NCBI GenBank assembly: GCA_013286045.1
Contig: JABDGM010000004.1
Location: 1-64,000 of the forward strand
Direction: 5' to 3'
DNA: 64,000 nucleotides
DNA from: Planctomycetota bacterium
Lineage (GTDB): Bacteria > Planctomycetota > Planctomycetia > Pirellulales > Lacipirellulaceae
Each line of letters opens with the position of its first letter. Within the stretch, counting starts at the first letter, position 1. Below are positions 53,126 through 63,518 of this stretch, one piece after another. A model generated the notes under the pieces. The model made no database searches. It worked only from the letters and a program-made list of their open reading frames with translations, and had not been told where the DNA came from. The translations under genes were made by a program, and so were the position numbers.

Positions 53126-54151
53126 TTAGCGAAGTGAAAGCAGATAACGGACGATTAATTGCTGATCGCGCTCCGTAAGTCCAAACGCGGGCATCAGGCA
53201 GCCGGGTTTTATTGGTTGGGGGTCGCGAACCCAATCCGCGAGCGTTTCGGGCGTGTTCTCAATGATGCCCGACGCGAGCGTCTGGCGACTCATCAAATGA
53301 GTTAGGTCCGGTGCATAGGTGCCGCGGGCAGGCGTGCCGCGCACGGCATGGCAATTCACGCACGACTGAGCCAGGAACTTTGCCCTCCCATCTGCGACTG
53401 CCGACTCTTCGAGGGCTGCCTTGGATTCATTGGCGAGCCACCGTTCAAACTCCTCGGGCGTGTCGACATTCACGCGCAGCAACATATTCGCGTGCTGCGC
53501 CCCGCAAAACTCTGCACATTGGCCGAGCTGCAGCCCTGGTTCCTTCGTTTCAAGCATCAAGGAGTTCACGCGACCGGGAATCAGGTCCACCTTGCCAGCA
53601 AGCCGCGGCACCCAATAGCTGTGACAGACGTCGGCCGATTTCAGCGTCAAATACACGGGCCGCATAGTGTCGTCGTCACTGACGGGCATGTGCAATTCGT
53701 TGGCCGTGACAAAACCCAAGATTCGCCCGTCGTAGGATTCGTACACATACTCCCACCACCATTGATGCCCGATCACGTTGACAAACAGTGTGTTGTCACC
53801 TGGCTTCGACTTTGGTTGCGTCTTCTCGACATCCCACAGCGTGCGCGTGGTCACGAGCACAAGAAAGAACACGATCAGTGTCGGCGCGGCAGTCCACGCA
53901 ACTTCAATCGGCATGCTGCCGTAGACCTGCGGCGGCTCGCCCGTTTGCTCCACTCGCGGCTGGCGAAATCGCCAAACCGAATAGAGGAGCACGCCTTCGA
54001 CAACGACAAAGATCAGCCCAGTGACGACGAAGGTGAGAATCGCCAGGTCGACGATCGAATGAGCGCCGGGCGAGGCCGGCGCGAAGATCGACATGTTTCC
54101 CGGCGATCCCCGGACTGCAGCGAGCAGAGCGCATTGGCCAATAACATCCAC
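53126..54151 (-). CDS. coxB: Cytochrome c oxidase subunit II with fused cytochrome c (caa3 type)
   Basis: 341 residues. Two membrane helices lie at about 33-58 and 88-106. The CuA site reads DVCHSYWVP (His177), then QCAEFCGAQHANM with Cys212, Cys216, His220 and Met223. A C-terminal haem c domain carries CVNCHAV (264-268) and the Met ligand in CLMPAFG (320). A subunit II with its own haem c defines a caa3 oxidase. An alternative start at MSIFAP (residue 20) is possible. This is the first gene of the respiratory block. Confidence 0.95.
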   Translation of the reverse strand: MDVIGQCALLAAVRGSPGNMSIFAPASPGAHSIVDLAILTFVVTGLIFVVVEGVLLYSVWRFRQPRVEQTGEPPQVYGSMPIEVAWTAAPTLIVFFLVLVTTRTLWDVEKTQPKSKPGDNTLFVNVIGHQWWWEYVYESYDGRILGFVTANELHMPVSDDDTMRPVYLTLKSADVCHSYWVPRLAGKVDLIPGRVNSLMLETKEPGLQLGQCAEFCGAQHANMLLRVNVDTPEEFERWLANESKAALEESAVADGRAKFLAQSCVNCHAVRGTPARGTYAPDLTHLMSRQTLASGIIENTPETLADWVRDPQPIKPGCLMPAFGLTERDQQLIVRYLLSLR

Positions 54152-54278
54152 GTGATCAATCCCTCAGATCTCGCGCTCGCCCGTTGATTGGCAGTATATC
54201 GATTAAGTCGGGCTGTGCAATCGACCGCGCTGACGTCTAATTCGACGCGCAGCCGATTTCTACAATCCTTGTTCGCTA

Positions 54279-55616
54279 CTAAATTGCATCGACCGTGCGC
54301 GTTTCGCGAGCAAGCTCGACTTTCTCGCTATCCAGGTTGATTTTGACGATATCGGGCGTAAAAAAAAATGCGAACGTCCAGTCGATCATGATCCGTAGCC
54401 GCCGGCTCCAGCCTGGCATCTGCATTAAGTAATATGTCCGCCGAATAAACCACGCTGGAACGCCGCGCACCCTCGCCTTAATTAACGTGGCGAACCCTTT
54501 GCTGTGGCCAAGCGAACCCATCATTCCTAGTGTGTCGTAAATAAACGGCTGTGGCGTTTTGCCATCGAGCGCGCCGACGATGTTTCCAGCCAGAACTTTC
54601 GCCTCTCGTATTGCATGCTGCGCGAGACCTGGATACGGCTTGCCGTCGGGCCCCGGAACGGACGCGCAATCCCCCATAGCCCATACCTCGGGATGGCTCT
54701 TGCACCGCATGGTGCCTTCAACCACGATATGGCCGCGCCGGTCCTTATCCACCGGTAACTCGGCGACAACCGGGCTAGGCACTACACCCGCCGCGAGAAC
54801 AATCGTGTCCGTTTCAATAATCTCGCTTGGCAGGCGTACACTGCCAGGTTCGATCGCCTCAACTCTCGAGTTAGTCCGAATCTCCGCTCCCCGCCGCCGT
54901 CGGAGAACATCGGTCCCATACGCAGCCAGTTTCGGGTCGATTTCCGGCATGAGACGATCCGTCGCCTGCAGCAAAATGAACCGCACTTCGTCTCGATTAA
55001 CGTGTTTGTAGAGCGGTGCAATCCCATCCGCAAATCCGGTCAGCTCACCAAAGAGTTCGACGCCGACCAATCCGCCGCCGATGATAATGAAAGTGAGCTG
55101 TCGCTGCTTCCGGACAGCGTCGCGCTCCACGTCGGCCCGCTCGAACCTTTCAATGATGTGACTGCGAAGCAGGAATGCGTCGGCAAGTGTCTTGAATGTG
55201 AAGGCGTTCTCGGAGCCGGGAATCATTGTTCGGTTCGTCATCGCTCCCAGCGCAATCACGAGTTGGTTGTACGGCACCTCGGCCGTTTCACCCCCATCGC
55301 TTAGCACAGCGACATGCCGCTCCAAGTCGATGCGCTCGACTGTCGCCTCGACAAAGCGCGTCGTCCGCAAGAACGCTCGGATCGGAAAAGAGCAATGGCG
55401 GATATCTAGTGCGCCGGAGCAAACCTCGAACAACATTGGCGTCATCACTAGAAAATTGTCGCGGCTCACGAGAACGATCTCGATGTCCCGCCGGCGCTTG
55501 CAGAGCCGTTCCAAATGACGGGCCGTCGCGACGCCGCCGAAACCCCCGCCAAGAATCACGATCCTGGTTTTCGACGACTGATCAGCGCCGGCGTTCCGTA
55601 GTTGTTCGCTGCTCAA
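54279..55616 (-). CDS. ndh: Type II NADH dehydrogenase (NDH-2)
   Basis: 445 residues. The FAD-binding motif is VILGGGFGGVATARHLERLC at about 20-40 and the NADH-binding motif FIIIGGGLVGVELFGELTGF near 172. VWAMGDCASVPGPDGKPYPG near 310 is the conserved ATG/GD FAD-contact region. A C-terminal amphipathic segment probably attaches it to the membrane. NDH-2 passes electrons from NADH to quinone without pumping protons and so feeds the quinol-oxidising module upstream. It is separated from coxB by 130 bases and may have its own promoter. Confidence 0.94.
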   Translation of the reverse strand: MSSEQLRNAGADQSSKTRIVILGGGFGGVATARHLERLCKRRRDIEIVLVSRDNFLVMTPMLFEVCSGALDIRHCSFPIRAFLRTTRFVEATVERIDLERHVAVLSDGGETAEVPYNQLVIALGAMTNRTMIPGSENAFTFKTLADAFLLRSHIIERFERADVERDAVRKQRQLTFIIIGGGLVGVELFGELTGFADGIAPLYKHVNRDEVRFILLQATDRLMPEIDPKLAAYGTDVLRRRRGAEIRTNSRVEAIEPGSVRLPSEIIETDTIVLAAGVVPSPVVAELPVDKDRRGHIVVEGTMRCKSHPEVWAMGDCASVPGPDGKPYPGLAQHAIREAKVLAGNIVGALDGKTPQPFIYDTLGMMGSLGHSKGFATLIKARVRGVPAWFIRRTYYLMQMPGWSRRLRIMIDWTFAFFFTPDIVKINLDSEKVELARETRTVDAI

Positions 55617-55908
55617 GATGGACCTCGCTCGATCGGCGACAAATTAACCCATCGTGCGACTGCAGGAACCAGGGCTGTCGCCGTGAACACGGTGCAATTC
55701 ACTAGCCGATTGCTCATTGGAGACGCTTTCGACTGATCCGATCAAGTGTTCCTTTGCGTTTTCGCTGCCGTTGTGAACTAATTGTGGGGGAGCACGTTTA
55801 TTTTCTCTTGGCTTAGCGTCTGCAAGTGAACGTCAATTGCTTTAAATAGACGAAGAATCCGAGTGGTCCTACGTACCCAATCGGCACCGGCCGGCAAGCC
55901 TCGCAGCT

Positions 55909-56721
55909 CTAACGCCACGTGCCATGGCATTGGTGAATACCATAGCTGAGAGCGGGCGGAGATATTCCGCTGTACCAATAGCTGGATGGCGGACCGAGAT
56001 ACACCCGCATCGGAATCTTCGCGCGATACTTGGCCGGATTGCGCCGCCAAACGCGAGTGACGAAAGCGGGCCCTGTCGCTTCGAGAGGATCGTCGTAAGC
56101 CAGGATCTCACTATCAGGACAATCGAGGCAAGCTTTAAGACAATCTTCCCACAGCGGATGCTGGGCGCAACTTGCGAGAAAATATTGCCCGCAAAAACTT
56201 TGATAGGCAGGGTTGTCCGATTCAGCCGGAATCAACAACGTGCAATCCGCTATCAAATCGTCCACGGCTTTGAACATGCGAAAATCCAGGTCTGCATACA
56301 CGCCGCCATGAACAAACAGGACCATGTAGCGAAACATATCGATCCGCATGATCGGCTTCGGCATGATCTGGAATGCGTGCCAGTATTGCGGGAAGTGCTT
56401 CTGAACGAATGACGCAATTTCATCATCCGTCCACAGCCGATGTTCCCACGGCGGCGACGGATGCAGCCGAGTCACCGCGTCGCGATTGCTACGCCAGAAC
56501 TGCGGGACCTGGCTCGTTCGCCACGTTTGGTGAAAGATCAGCGGAATATGACGGGCGAGATTCGAACGCTCGTAGTCCGAAAAATGAACGAGCTGGTCCG
56601 GATCCGAAATATACTCGCCGCTCGTACTGGCTTGCTCGATCTCGCGCTGCCATTTGCGCTGCAAGAACAAGCGCAATAGCCACGGACACCGTTTCCCCAG
56701 GAAGCTGACGATTGACCGCAT
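55909..56721 (-). CDS. Glycosyltransferase, GT32/OCH1-like
   Basis: 270 residues from ATG 56721 (TTG at 56745 possible). Family motifs: IPLIFHQTWRTSQVPQFWRS near the start, WEHRLWTDDEIASFV, MRIDMFRYMVLFVHGGVYAD, and the metal-binding DLDFRMFKAV with the DxD-type YADLDFR. These are the sugar-nucleotide glycosyltransferases with a DXD fold. Target probably a surface glycan; no neighbouring glycan genes are present. Confidence 0.87.
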   Translation of the reverse strand: MRSIVSFLGKRCPWLLRLFLQRKWQREIEQASTSGEYISDPDQLVHFSDYERSNLARHIPLIFHQTWRTSQVPQFWRSNRDAVTRLHPSPPWEHRLWTDDEIASFVQKHFPQYWHAFQIMPKPIMRIDMFRYMVLFVHGGVYADLDFRMFKAVDDLIADCTLLIPAESDNPAYQSFCGQYFLASCAQHPLWEDCLKACLDCPDSEILAYDDPLEATGPAFVTRVWRRNPAKYRAKIPMRVYLGPPSSYWYSGISPPALSYGIHQCHGTWR

Positions 56722-57169
56722 CGCAATACTCGCGGACCCATCCAACTACAAACAAGAAGATCAATTCTACTGGCAGCGTGCCACTGCTACCAATACGCTG
56801 CCTGGGCAGCGTCGCTCCCTAGGGGGGTTTTTGCGCACGACGATGAAAGGAGCGATTGACAAAGTTGGAAACTCGGCTTGGCCCAGATTTCGGTCGTCGT
56901 TTTGCAGTATACGATCCCCACGTCGCGTGGCAAGCAAAAACGCTGAAAGGCCTTGTTTTTAAGCGTGCAGCCAGCGACCCTTCTTTGCCAATCGTGTCGA
57001 TCGGCGCCTTTTACCAGCACATGTTCCGGACCCGCAGCCTTTGCCGTTGTCTAAAAATGCACGGCGCACGTATTAGCGGTCGCTATGTCTTCTGATACGA
57101 GCTCACTATCATTGGCGGCGTAGTATTCGGGTGGTTGTTCCGGTAGCGCGGCAAGCGCAGATCTTATTC
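56722..57169. other. Intergenic region with one perfect palindrome
   Basis: ACGCTGCC-TG-GGCAGCGT (56795-56812) is a perfect inverted repeat, followed on the plus strand after some bases by CCCTAGGGGGGTTTTT. The two genes flanking it are divergent, so this is not a shared terminator and may be regulatory. No gene is visible. Confidence 0.45.
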
Positions 57170-58495
57170 ATGACGCAAGGAATCAAAAGCAATGAGCTGC
57201 AAATCACCAATAGGCGGCAAGGTCATATTCTAACGAACATCAACGTGTGGTCGCCCGATTCAAAATGGATCGTTTACGACACACGCTCCGACCCGGCCGG
57301 CGAAAAGTTCGACGCCTCCACGATCGAAATGGTGAACGTCGAATCGCGCGAAGGCAGGGATATCTATCGATCGCAGAACGGCGCCCACTGCGGCGTCGCG
57401 ACCTTCAGCACGACAAAGAACTGCGTAGCGTTTATTCTTGGACCCGAACATCCAACCAGCGATTGGCAATACTCTCCGTGGCATCGGCAAGGCGTGCTGG
57501 TCGAAGTCGAGAAGCCAGGCGTTGCTGTTCCGCTCGATGCGCGCAATATCACACCGCCATTTACGCCAGGCGCGCTGCGCGGTGGCACGCACGTGCACGT
57601 ATTTCATCCCTCTGGCGACTTGTTGAGCTTTACCTACGAAGATCATGTCTTGGCTAGCCGTCGCGCAGAGCCCAGCTCGGCCGATGTTCAATTAAGTCAA
57701 CGCAACGTCGGGGTCAGCGTCCTCGCGCATCCCGTCCATGTTCCGCACGACCATCCGCGAAATCACGATGGTGCGGCGTTCTCAGTTTTGGCAACCCAAA
57801 CCGTCAACCACCCTCGCCCTGGCTCCGATGAAATCTCGCGCGCGTGCGAGGAAGGCTGGGTTGGTTCCAGCGGCTATCTCCGACCAGACGGCTCTCGGCA
57901 GTGCCTAGCAATCGCATTTCACGGAACCGTGATCTCTGCCAAGGGCGACCCATTTGTTGAGGTCTTTCTCGTCGATCTGCCAGACGACCTCACACGCGCC
58001 GGCGATCGCACACTCGAAGGAACAGCCACCACATCTCCCGCTCCGCCGCGCGGCACCCAGCAACGCCGCCTCACCTATACAGAGAACCGCAAGTATCCCG
58101 GCCTGCAAGGCGTGAGGCACTGGCTTCGCAGCTCGCCAGACGGATCGCAAATCGCGTTCTTGATGCGGGACGACAACGGCGTCATCCAAATCTGGGTGAT
58201 CTCGCCCAATGGCGGCGAGCCTCGACAAGTTACCGTCGGCGACTTTGACGTTGCCTCGGCGTTCAGCTGGAGTCCGAGCGGAGATCGGATCGCTTACGTT
58301 GCAGACAACAGCGTCTTTACAACAGATATTGCTTCGGGCGAAACCGTACGACGAACGGAACGCAGTGATAGTAGCTCAGCCCCACGTCCCGAAGCCTGCG
58401 TTTTCTCCCCGGATGGAAGTAGAATCGCCTACGTGCGCCGCGTGGCTTCCGGTGCCGGCGATTTCAATCAAATCTTCGTAGTAACGCTTCCTTAG
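57170..58495 (+). CDS. DUF3748 family TolB-like beta-propeller protein
   Basis: 441 residues from ATG 57170 (GTG 57131 possible). NVWSPDSKWIVYDTRSDPAG, then HLGT-like THVHVFHPSGDLLSFTYEDH, fits DUF3748 (PF12566), with TolB/WD40-like repeats at the end (WLRSSPDGSQIAFLMRDDNG, FSWSPSGDRIAYVADNSVFT, VFSPDGSRIAYVRRV). It is a beta-propeller scaffold; ligand unknown. Unlike its neighbours it has no clear signal peptide at this start. Confidence 0.8.
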   Translation: MTQGIKSNELQITNRRQGHILTNINVWSPDSKWIVYDTRSDPAGEKFDASTIEMVNVESREGRDIYRSQNGAHCGVATFSTTKNCVAFILGPEHPTSDWQYSPWHRQGVLVEVEKPGVAVPLDARNITPPFTPGALRGGTHVHVFHPSGDLLSFTYEDHVLASRRAEPSSADVQLSQRNVGVSVLAHPVHVPHDHPRNHDGAAFSVLATQTVNHPRPGSDEISRACEEGWVGSSGYLRPDGSRQCLAIAFHGTVISAKGDPFVEVFLVDLPDDLTRAGDRTLEGTATTSPAPPRGTQQRRLTYTENRKYPGLQGVRHWLRSSPDGSQIAFLMRDDNGVIQIWVISPNGGEPRQVTVGDFDVASAFSWSPSGDRIAYVADNSVFTTDIASGETVRRTERSDSSSAPRPEACVFSPDGSRIAYVRRVASGAGDFNQIFVVTLP

Positions 58496-58537
58496 CGCAC
58501 GGCATTCACAAGCTTTGGCCAGCGACGCTGCTTACAT

Positions 58538-59965
58538 TCATCGCGGCTTCAATTTCAATCGCTCGACCGCGCTTCGAGCCACTTCATGCTTCATGAACAG
58601 CCGCCAAATCAACCCGGTGCGCACGTTTTCAATCGCGAGCAGCATCGGCCCTTCATCGATACCCAAGTTCTCATCCTGCCCGAACGGTGGCGACACGCTG
58701 AAAGAATCAACGAACGCATACCCACCTTTCTCTGGATCGCGCCAAGCCAGCGGCTGCCCGTGAATGTCCGTCAATGATTTATACTCACGCAGCGCGGCCA
58801 TGCTCTCCCTGGGTGTGAACATAATCGCCGAACCGGCCCCGTACGGCGGCAGTACACCATTGTGCCAGTTTTCGTTGTCGCTAACGCTCGGCCGCACATC
58901 AGCCACCACGTAGTGATCGCGAAACGCGCACGGCGCCACGCCCCAGCGATTTTCGCTGAGCGTGGGAAATTGTGAACTAACCTCGATACACCGCTGCCGC
59001 TGCGTCAGCGCCGCGCGACGCGAATTCTCGAACCAATCCACTGCAGTGCTCGATTCGCCGAACGCCGTCGGATCATCGGCCCCGAGATGCCGGTAGTCGA
59101 TCCAGCAGTGCGAAAAAAAATAGGTGAACAGCGAGCCGTTCCAGGAAACCACATACGGCGGCATCTCGCCATGCCGTTTGACGATTCGCTTTGTGTGATA
59201 ATACGTCGCCGGCTCCAGCGCATGCTTGTCGTTCGGCGATCCAACGGCCAAAAAATAAGTCAGCCGCTCTTCATCGCTGCACCATTCCCAATGGTTCTTG
59301 TGAAAATCGCCCGGCCCATCCACGCCACGATCGCTTTTCGCTTGCCACCCCATCGTTAGGTAGCCAGCCTTTTCGTCAAACATCCCACGCCAATCCGCAT
59401 CGGCGATCAAAGTGTCGGCCAGCTTCGCCACCTCGCCGCCGAAATAAACGGCTGCAGTCATCACCCCCGCTTGCAACAGCGAATGGTCGACCGTGCTCGC
59501 CGTCAGCTCATAGTGATGCTTCGTTTTACTGAAATCCGGAAGTCCGCCGTTCTCGCCATTAACGAAGTGGAAGTAAATCCCCAGCTTCTTGTTGTCTTTC
59601 CGATCGACCAGCGCGTGAAGAATCGTTTTCGCTCGCTCCTCCCCTTCTAGCTTGCTGATCCAGCCACGTTCCACACCGATCGGCAACGACGACAACTGAA
59701 ACCCAACCGCCGCCGTGCTGCAAATCGTGTCGCTCGTCTTGTCCTTGGCGAGCATCGTCGGCTTCCCGACTTCGTTCCAAAAATATTGAAAGCAGCCTTT
59801 CTCGATCGCGTCGAGCAGCTTCTCATCGTCGGCCGAAAACTCATACTTCGAGGCGGCCAACGTCTCGGCCGTCGCCTCAATGGCCGGTTCCGCGGCAATC
59901 AGAGTAGTCGGCGTCAAACAAATCGCAACGGCCGCCGCTCGCAGCCAGCCTGTTGATCGCTTCAT
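58538..59965 (-). CDS. Secreted glucoamylase-family protein (PF10091-like)
   Basis: 475 residues. A signal peptide (GWLRAAAVAICLTPTTLIAA) is followed by an (alpha/alpha)-toroid domain: LLDAIEKGCFQYFWNEVGKP, then STAAVGFQLSSLPIGVERGW near 100, NGSLFTYFFSHCWIDYRHLG near 280, and PPYGAGSAIMFTPRESMAAL near 370 followed by FVDSFSVSP. These are the conserved blocks of the glycoamylase-like family, which includes beta-1,2-glucan-active enzymes. Substrate not determined from sequence. It is convergent with the DUF3748 gene. Confidence 0.88.
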   Translation of the reverse strand: MKRSTGWLRAAAVAICLTPTTLIAAEPAIEATAETLAASKYEFSADDEKLLDAIEKGCFQYFWNEVGKPTMLAKDKTSDTICSTAAVGFQLSSLPIGVERGWISKLEGEERAKTILHALVDRKDNKKLGIYFHFVNGENGGLPDFSKTKHHYELTASTVDHSLLQAGVMTAAVYFGGEVAKLADTLIADADWRGMFDEKAGYLTMGWQAKSDRGVDGPGDFHKNHWEWCSDEERLTYFLAVGSPNDKHALEPATYYHTKRIVKRHGEMPPYVVSWNGSLFTYFFSHCWIDYRHLGADDPTAFGESSTAVDWFENSRRAALTQRQRCIEVSSQFPTLSENRWGVAPCAFRDHYVVADVRPSVSDNENWHNGVLPPYGAGSAIMFTPRESMAALREYKSLTDIHGQPLAWRDPEKGGYAFVDSFSVSPPFGQDENLGIDEGPMLLAIENVRTGLIWRLFMKHEVARSAVERLKLKPR

Positions 59966-60023
59966 CGCTTCGCCCGTTCTACGCGTTATGCGACTATGAA
60001 ATCGCGTCCGTTCAAATTCAAAT

Positions 60024-60058
60024 AAAAAGGGGACGTTCGCTTTTCAACGAACGTCCCC
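60024..60058 (-). terminator. Intrinsic terminator of the PEP-CTERM gene
   Basis: GGGGACGTTCG and CGAACGTCCCC form a perfect 11-bp stem with an 8-base loop, followed on the minus strand by TTTTTATTTG. It is 37 bases downstream of the 60096 stop. Confidence 0.93.
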
Positions 60059-60095
60059 AAATTCATTCACTACAAATATTTGGCAACATCAACGC

Positions 60096-60842
60096 TTAGC
60101 TGCGACGACGGCCCAATCCGATCATGCCTACAAGGCCGACCAGCGTCAGGCCAATCGTGGCCGGTTCCGGCACGACGGTCTGCATGCTGAAGTCGTCGAT
60201 GAACGCCGAGGGATCAGGATTCGGCTGCGAGAACATATTGAGCGCCGAGAAAACGCCACGCACGAACAACGTTCCCGCCGGCGCGGTTCCCTGCACCGCG
60301 TACAGCTGCGCGTTATAGCCAGGTAGGCCCGTGCCTGGGGTCAAAGACGGCCCGACGTTCGTAGTCACACTGCTGAGAACGCCGTTAGCGCGATTGTTAT
60401 CGTTGTCGAACTCAATCGTCAGCAATGTCTGAGTTGGCGACCCAGGCAAAAGACCCGAATAATTGGAGCCCGCACCAATATAACCCGAGAACTGATACGT
60501 CAAGCCAGGCACACCGACGACGTCTTGATACATGTTCAAGTTGGCGTAGTCGCCCGTAATGTTGTTGCCTTGAAACGCTTTCACGAAGCCATGAAAGTCG
60601 TTAGGGCTGGTGTCGACACCAACCTGGGTAAAATTCTCGATCGTAATCAAATCGGTCGTTGGACCGCTGTTCGTTTTAAATTCATCAAGCGTCCAGACGT
60701 TCGGCGTTTGACCCGATGCGCCGGTCGGCTTGTTATCGAGATCGCCGTTGAGCAGCAAATTCACAGCACTGCTTCGCCCGGCTAGCGCGGTCAAAACGAC
60801 TAGCGCCGTTAGAAAGGTGAAACAAACTCTCATCATCTTCAT
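60096..60842 (-). CDS. PEP-CTERM protein
   Basis: 248 residues from ATG 60842 (MKMMRVCFTFLTALVVLTAL signal). The C-terminus VVPEPATIGLTLVGLVGMIG, then LGRRRS, is a textbook PEP-CTERM sorting signal: VPEP, a membrane helix and a basic tail. It is recognised by exosortase for surface export. The body is a beta-sandwich with no enzyme motif, so a surface adhesin-like role is likely. The exosortase is not in this window. Confidence 0.92.
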   Translation of the reverse strand: MKMMRVCFTFLTALVVLTALAGRSSAVNLLLNGDLDNKPTGASGQTPNVWTLDEFKTNSGPTTDLITIENFTQVGVDTSPNDFHGFVKAFQGNNITGDYANLNMYQDVVGVPGLTYQFSGYIGAGSNYSGLLPGSPTQTLLTIEFDNDNNRANGVLSSVTTNVGPSLTPGTGLPGYNAQLYAVQGTAPAGTLFVRGVFSALNMFSQPNPDPSAFIDDFSMQTVVPEPATIGLTLVGLVGMIGLGRRRS

Positions 60843-60945
60843 TAGAATCGCCTCCAAAAAAACCCGAATTGAAAATCACGGTGAAGTGCGGCAGTCATAC
60901 ATTGAGCTGCCAATCGCCGCTTCTTTCTTCCTGTCGCAATATCGT

Positions 60946-62139
60946 TTAGGCAACCGGCCCACGCTTACCGCGCAAGCCAGTGATCGCCAGCAAACCCATT
61001 GTAATCAACGTCAAGCTGGCCGGTTCAGGCACCGCGCTACCCGCCAGAGCCGACCCGAAGCCGGTCCCAGCCAAGTCGCCGTTAAAATCAAAATTTGAGA
61101 ACAGATCCGTCGCGGAATCATTCGGACTATTCGCGGCACCCAGGTTCTGAGCCCGGAACATGATTTGCGTATCGCTCGGAAGTCCTTGCCAGGTATTGTC
61201 GAAAGGCAATGCTCCGCTCGTCATCACGGCCCCGCCGTTGATACTGATGCGGTATTCCATCGTTCCGGCCGTCACCACATTCGGATCGTTCTGAATGTCC
61301 GGCTTGGTGGTATCCGCGAGCACCGGCGGCGTGTAAATCATGCGAATTCGCACGGTATCGCCCACATGATACACGGCCCCGCCTCCCGAGCCTTGCCCAA
61401 ACGCACTCCGCCAGGTGTCGTAGTCAGCCTGGTCGATCACATCCATGCTCGCGCCGTCATTGTTGCCGTTTGCGCGAAAGTCGGTCGTCGACCCGAGCGT
61501 ATCTCGCCAAACCACATAGTCCGCCGCGTCGACAGTACCGTTATGGTTGTAGTCACCCAGCGGACCGCTGCCACCAAATGAATAAGCCGGCACCACACCG
61601 CCGAAGATCGTCCCAATCGAACCGGGGCCCGACGTGTAGAACCCATCGTTGGAAGTCACATCGAAAATCTCGTTGCCAATCGAAGTCGACTTGAAATAAA
61701 CGCCGGCTTCCTTCCGGACCGACGCATTCGCCGTCGTCATCTTCAAATCGAACGCAATATCAAATGGCTGCCGCCGCGAAAAAATATGGCCCGTGTTGTT
61801 TTCACTTACCGTCGCGAGTCGCATCACGTGCTCATCGCGAACGAACGTTCCGCCGTCGCCCGTACCAGCGGCACCCGTGATGCCCGTCTCGGCAAGCGAA
61901 TAGGAAGTCGGAAACGGTGTGATGTGTTGCGCGGCCGGAGAGACTACCGTAGTCGGCGTGGGATTGCCGGCTTGCGTCCACGTTTGCGTGATCGTCGTCG
62001 GATATAGGTCGCTGTAGTCCGTGTAAGGAAAAGTTATCAGCTCATCCGGCACGTACAAGCTTTGAGCTTGAGTCGATAGAGCGAATAACGCGCTGCAACA
62101 AAAGACGACAATCCGAGTTGTCCGAGTAGATGGCATCAC
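60946..62139 (-). CDS. PEP-CTERM protein with dockerin-like repeats
   Basis: 397 residues. An N-terminal signal (IVVFCCSALFALSTQAQS) is followed by a beta-rich region, then two dockerin type I-like calcium loops: GDYNHNGTVDAADYVVWRDT near 198-217 and GNNDGASMDVIDQADYDTWR near 227-246. The C-terminus is SAVPEPASLTLITMGLLAIT followed by GLRGKRG. The dockerin-like pair implies calcium-dependent folding or docking to a surface partner. Confidence 0.9.
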   Translation of the reverse strand: MMPSTRTTRIVVFCCSALFALSTQAQSLYVPDELITFPYTDYSDLYPTTITQTWTQAGNPTPTTVVSPAAQHITPFPTSYSLAETGITGAAGTGDGGTFVRDEHVMRLATVSENNTGHIFSRRQPFDIAFDLKMTTANASVRKEAGVYFKSTSIGNEIFDVTSNDGFYTSGPGSIGTIFGGVVPAYSFGGSGPLGDYNHNGTVDAADYVVWRDTLGSTTDFRANGNNDGASMDVIDQADYDTWRSAFGQGSGGGAVYHVGDTVRIRMIYTPPVLADTTKPDIQNDPNVVTAGTMEYRISINGGAVMTSGALPFDNTWQGLPSDTQIMFRAQNLGAANSPNDSATDLFSNFDFNGDLAGTGFGSALAGSAVPEPASLTLITMGLLAITGLRGKRGPVA

Positions 62140-62332
62140 TGCAGAACCTCAACCGAAAGAAGACCAACCAGTGCGCTTGGATATTCAACCGAAACGATCA
62201 GAGCATAAAGCTTCGCTGCAAGCGCTTTCATCCGCTGCTCCAGCTTAATCCCTCACTCTAACCTTTGTCAATAATTCCGGCTTGAAAACAGAAAAAATTA
62301 CCTAAAACATCCGCATGTATAGGGAAAGACGG

Positions 62333-63412
62333 CTAATAATCGCCGCTCACGATTTCGCCGTCCGCCTTATTACCGAGCCGATTGAACAGCTCCCGGTCAA
62401 TATCATAACTGAGGAAGTGCACGCCCCCGTCTGCCATGGCGGCGTTAATCCCGCCGGAATGGGCTGCACCAAATTGGAAGTGAATGGCCCCAAACTGCTG
62501 GGTCTCTTCTATTTTGTCCTCAGCACTTTCGCCATCTTGCGCGAGCGGAAAGATAGTGCATCGAAGCTGGTCGTAGTCCCAGCCATCCGCCCAGCCTAGG
62601 TTGTCCGATACGATGTCCCCGTTCTCGTAATGATCCGAAGGTACTCGCTTCTCGGCAACCATCATCGTCTTACTAGTTCCGTCCGTGATTTTCTGGATCG
62701 TGCACAACTTGGTATAGCCCATATGCGTTTTGGACGCATACATAAAATCGCAACGTTGAAATATTCCGCGATAGATCAATGGCGTGTTATTGATCATAAT
62801 ACTAATCGGTGGCATTCCTGGTCCGTTCAGAGCCGAACTTCCCCAAAAACATTCGGGATAGTGGCTCGTGGGATTGTTCAAATAGTCATCGAACGAAGGT
62901 GTCAGATTCGGGTCCGATCGGACCGGCCCAGCCGTTACACCAGCGTAGTCCGTTAAAGAAACTCCCCCGGGTCGCACTGCGGGAGCGCGACGCGACGGAC
63001 AGTTGTAGATGGGAATCACTATCGCCTTCATTTGGGTCCAGTCGACGATGTTCTGCACCGCACCCTCTTCCAAGTAAGGCGTGATCTGGAACTGCCATCC
63101 TAGCCCTTGCTCGGTCGGTCCATTGACAGGGCCTTTGGGCGGGTTGTTAATGTTGTAATCTTTTAAGAAATGTGTGATATCGGGATTCGGCTCCGTCCCA
63201 CCGAGCGGAAAGAACTTCATCGCATCATAAAAGTTATGAATCGATAACCCGATGTTCTTGAGATTGTTCTTACACTGCGTCCGCCGCGCCGCTTCGCGCG
63301 CCGCCTGGATCGCCGGTAACAACAGCGCGACCAAAATTCCAATGATCGCAATCACGACGAGAAGCTCGACCAGCGTGAACCCACGCTTGCCTCGCAGTTG
63401 CTTGTCCGCCAT
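62333..63412 (-). CDS. DUF1559 (SBP_bac_10) prepilin-like protein
   Basis: 359 residues from ATG 63412 with GCGGAG upstream; TTG 63418 is possible. A type IV pilin-like N-terminus, [20 protein letters not shown], then [20 protein letters not shown], is followed by the DUF1559 body ([20 protein letters not shown]) and the typical end [20 protein letters not shown]. These planctomycete proteins are thought to be exported through a type II-like pseudopilin route. The G-F-T-L-V-E site is the peptidase cleavage motif. Confidence 0.95.
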   Translation of the reverse strand: MADKQLRGKRGFTLVELLVVIAIIGILVALLLPAIQAAREAARRTQCKNNLKNIGLSIHNFYDAMKFFPLGGTEPNPDITHFLKDYNINNPPKGPVNGPTEQGLGWQFQITPYLEEGAVQNIVDWTQMKAIVIPIYNCPSRRAPAVRPGGVSLTDYAGVTAGPVRSDPNLTPSFDDYLNNPTSHYPECFWGSSALNGPGMPPISIMINNTPLIYRGIFQRCDFMYASKTHMGYTKLCTIQKITDGTSKTMMVAEKRVPSDHYENGDIVSDNLGWADGWDYDQLRCTIFPLAQDGESAEDKIEETQQFGAIHFQFGAAHSGGINAAMADGGVHFLSYDIDRELFNRLGNKADGEIVSGDY

Positions 63413-63518
63413 GGCCAAGACTCCGCTGTAAAAAAGATGAGGGGCGACAAAGAGACCGCCTCAAACCGCATTCTATGCCCGCGCTGCAAACGTTGCAAGC
63501 GCTTTCAGTCCTATTTGT

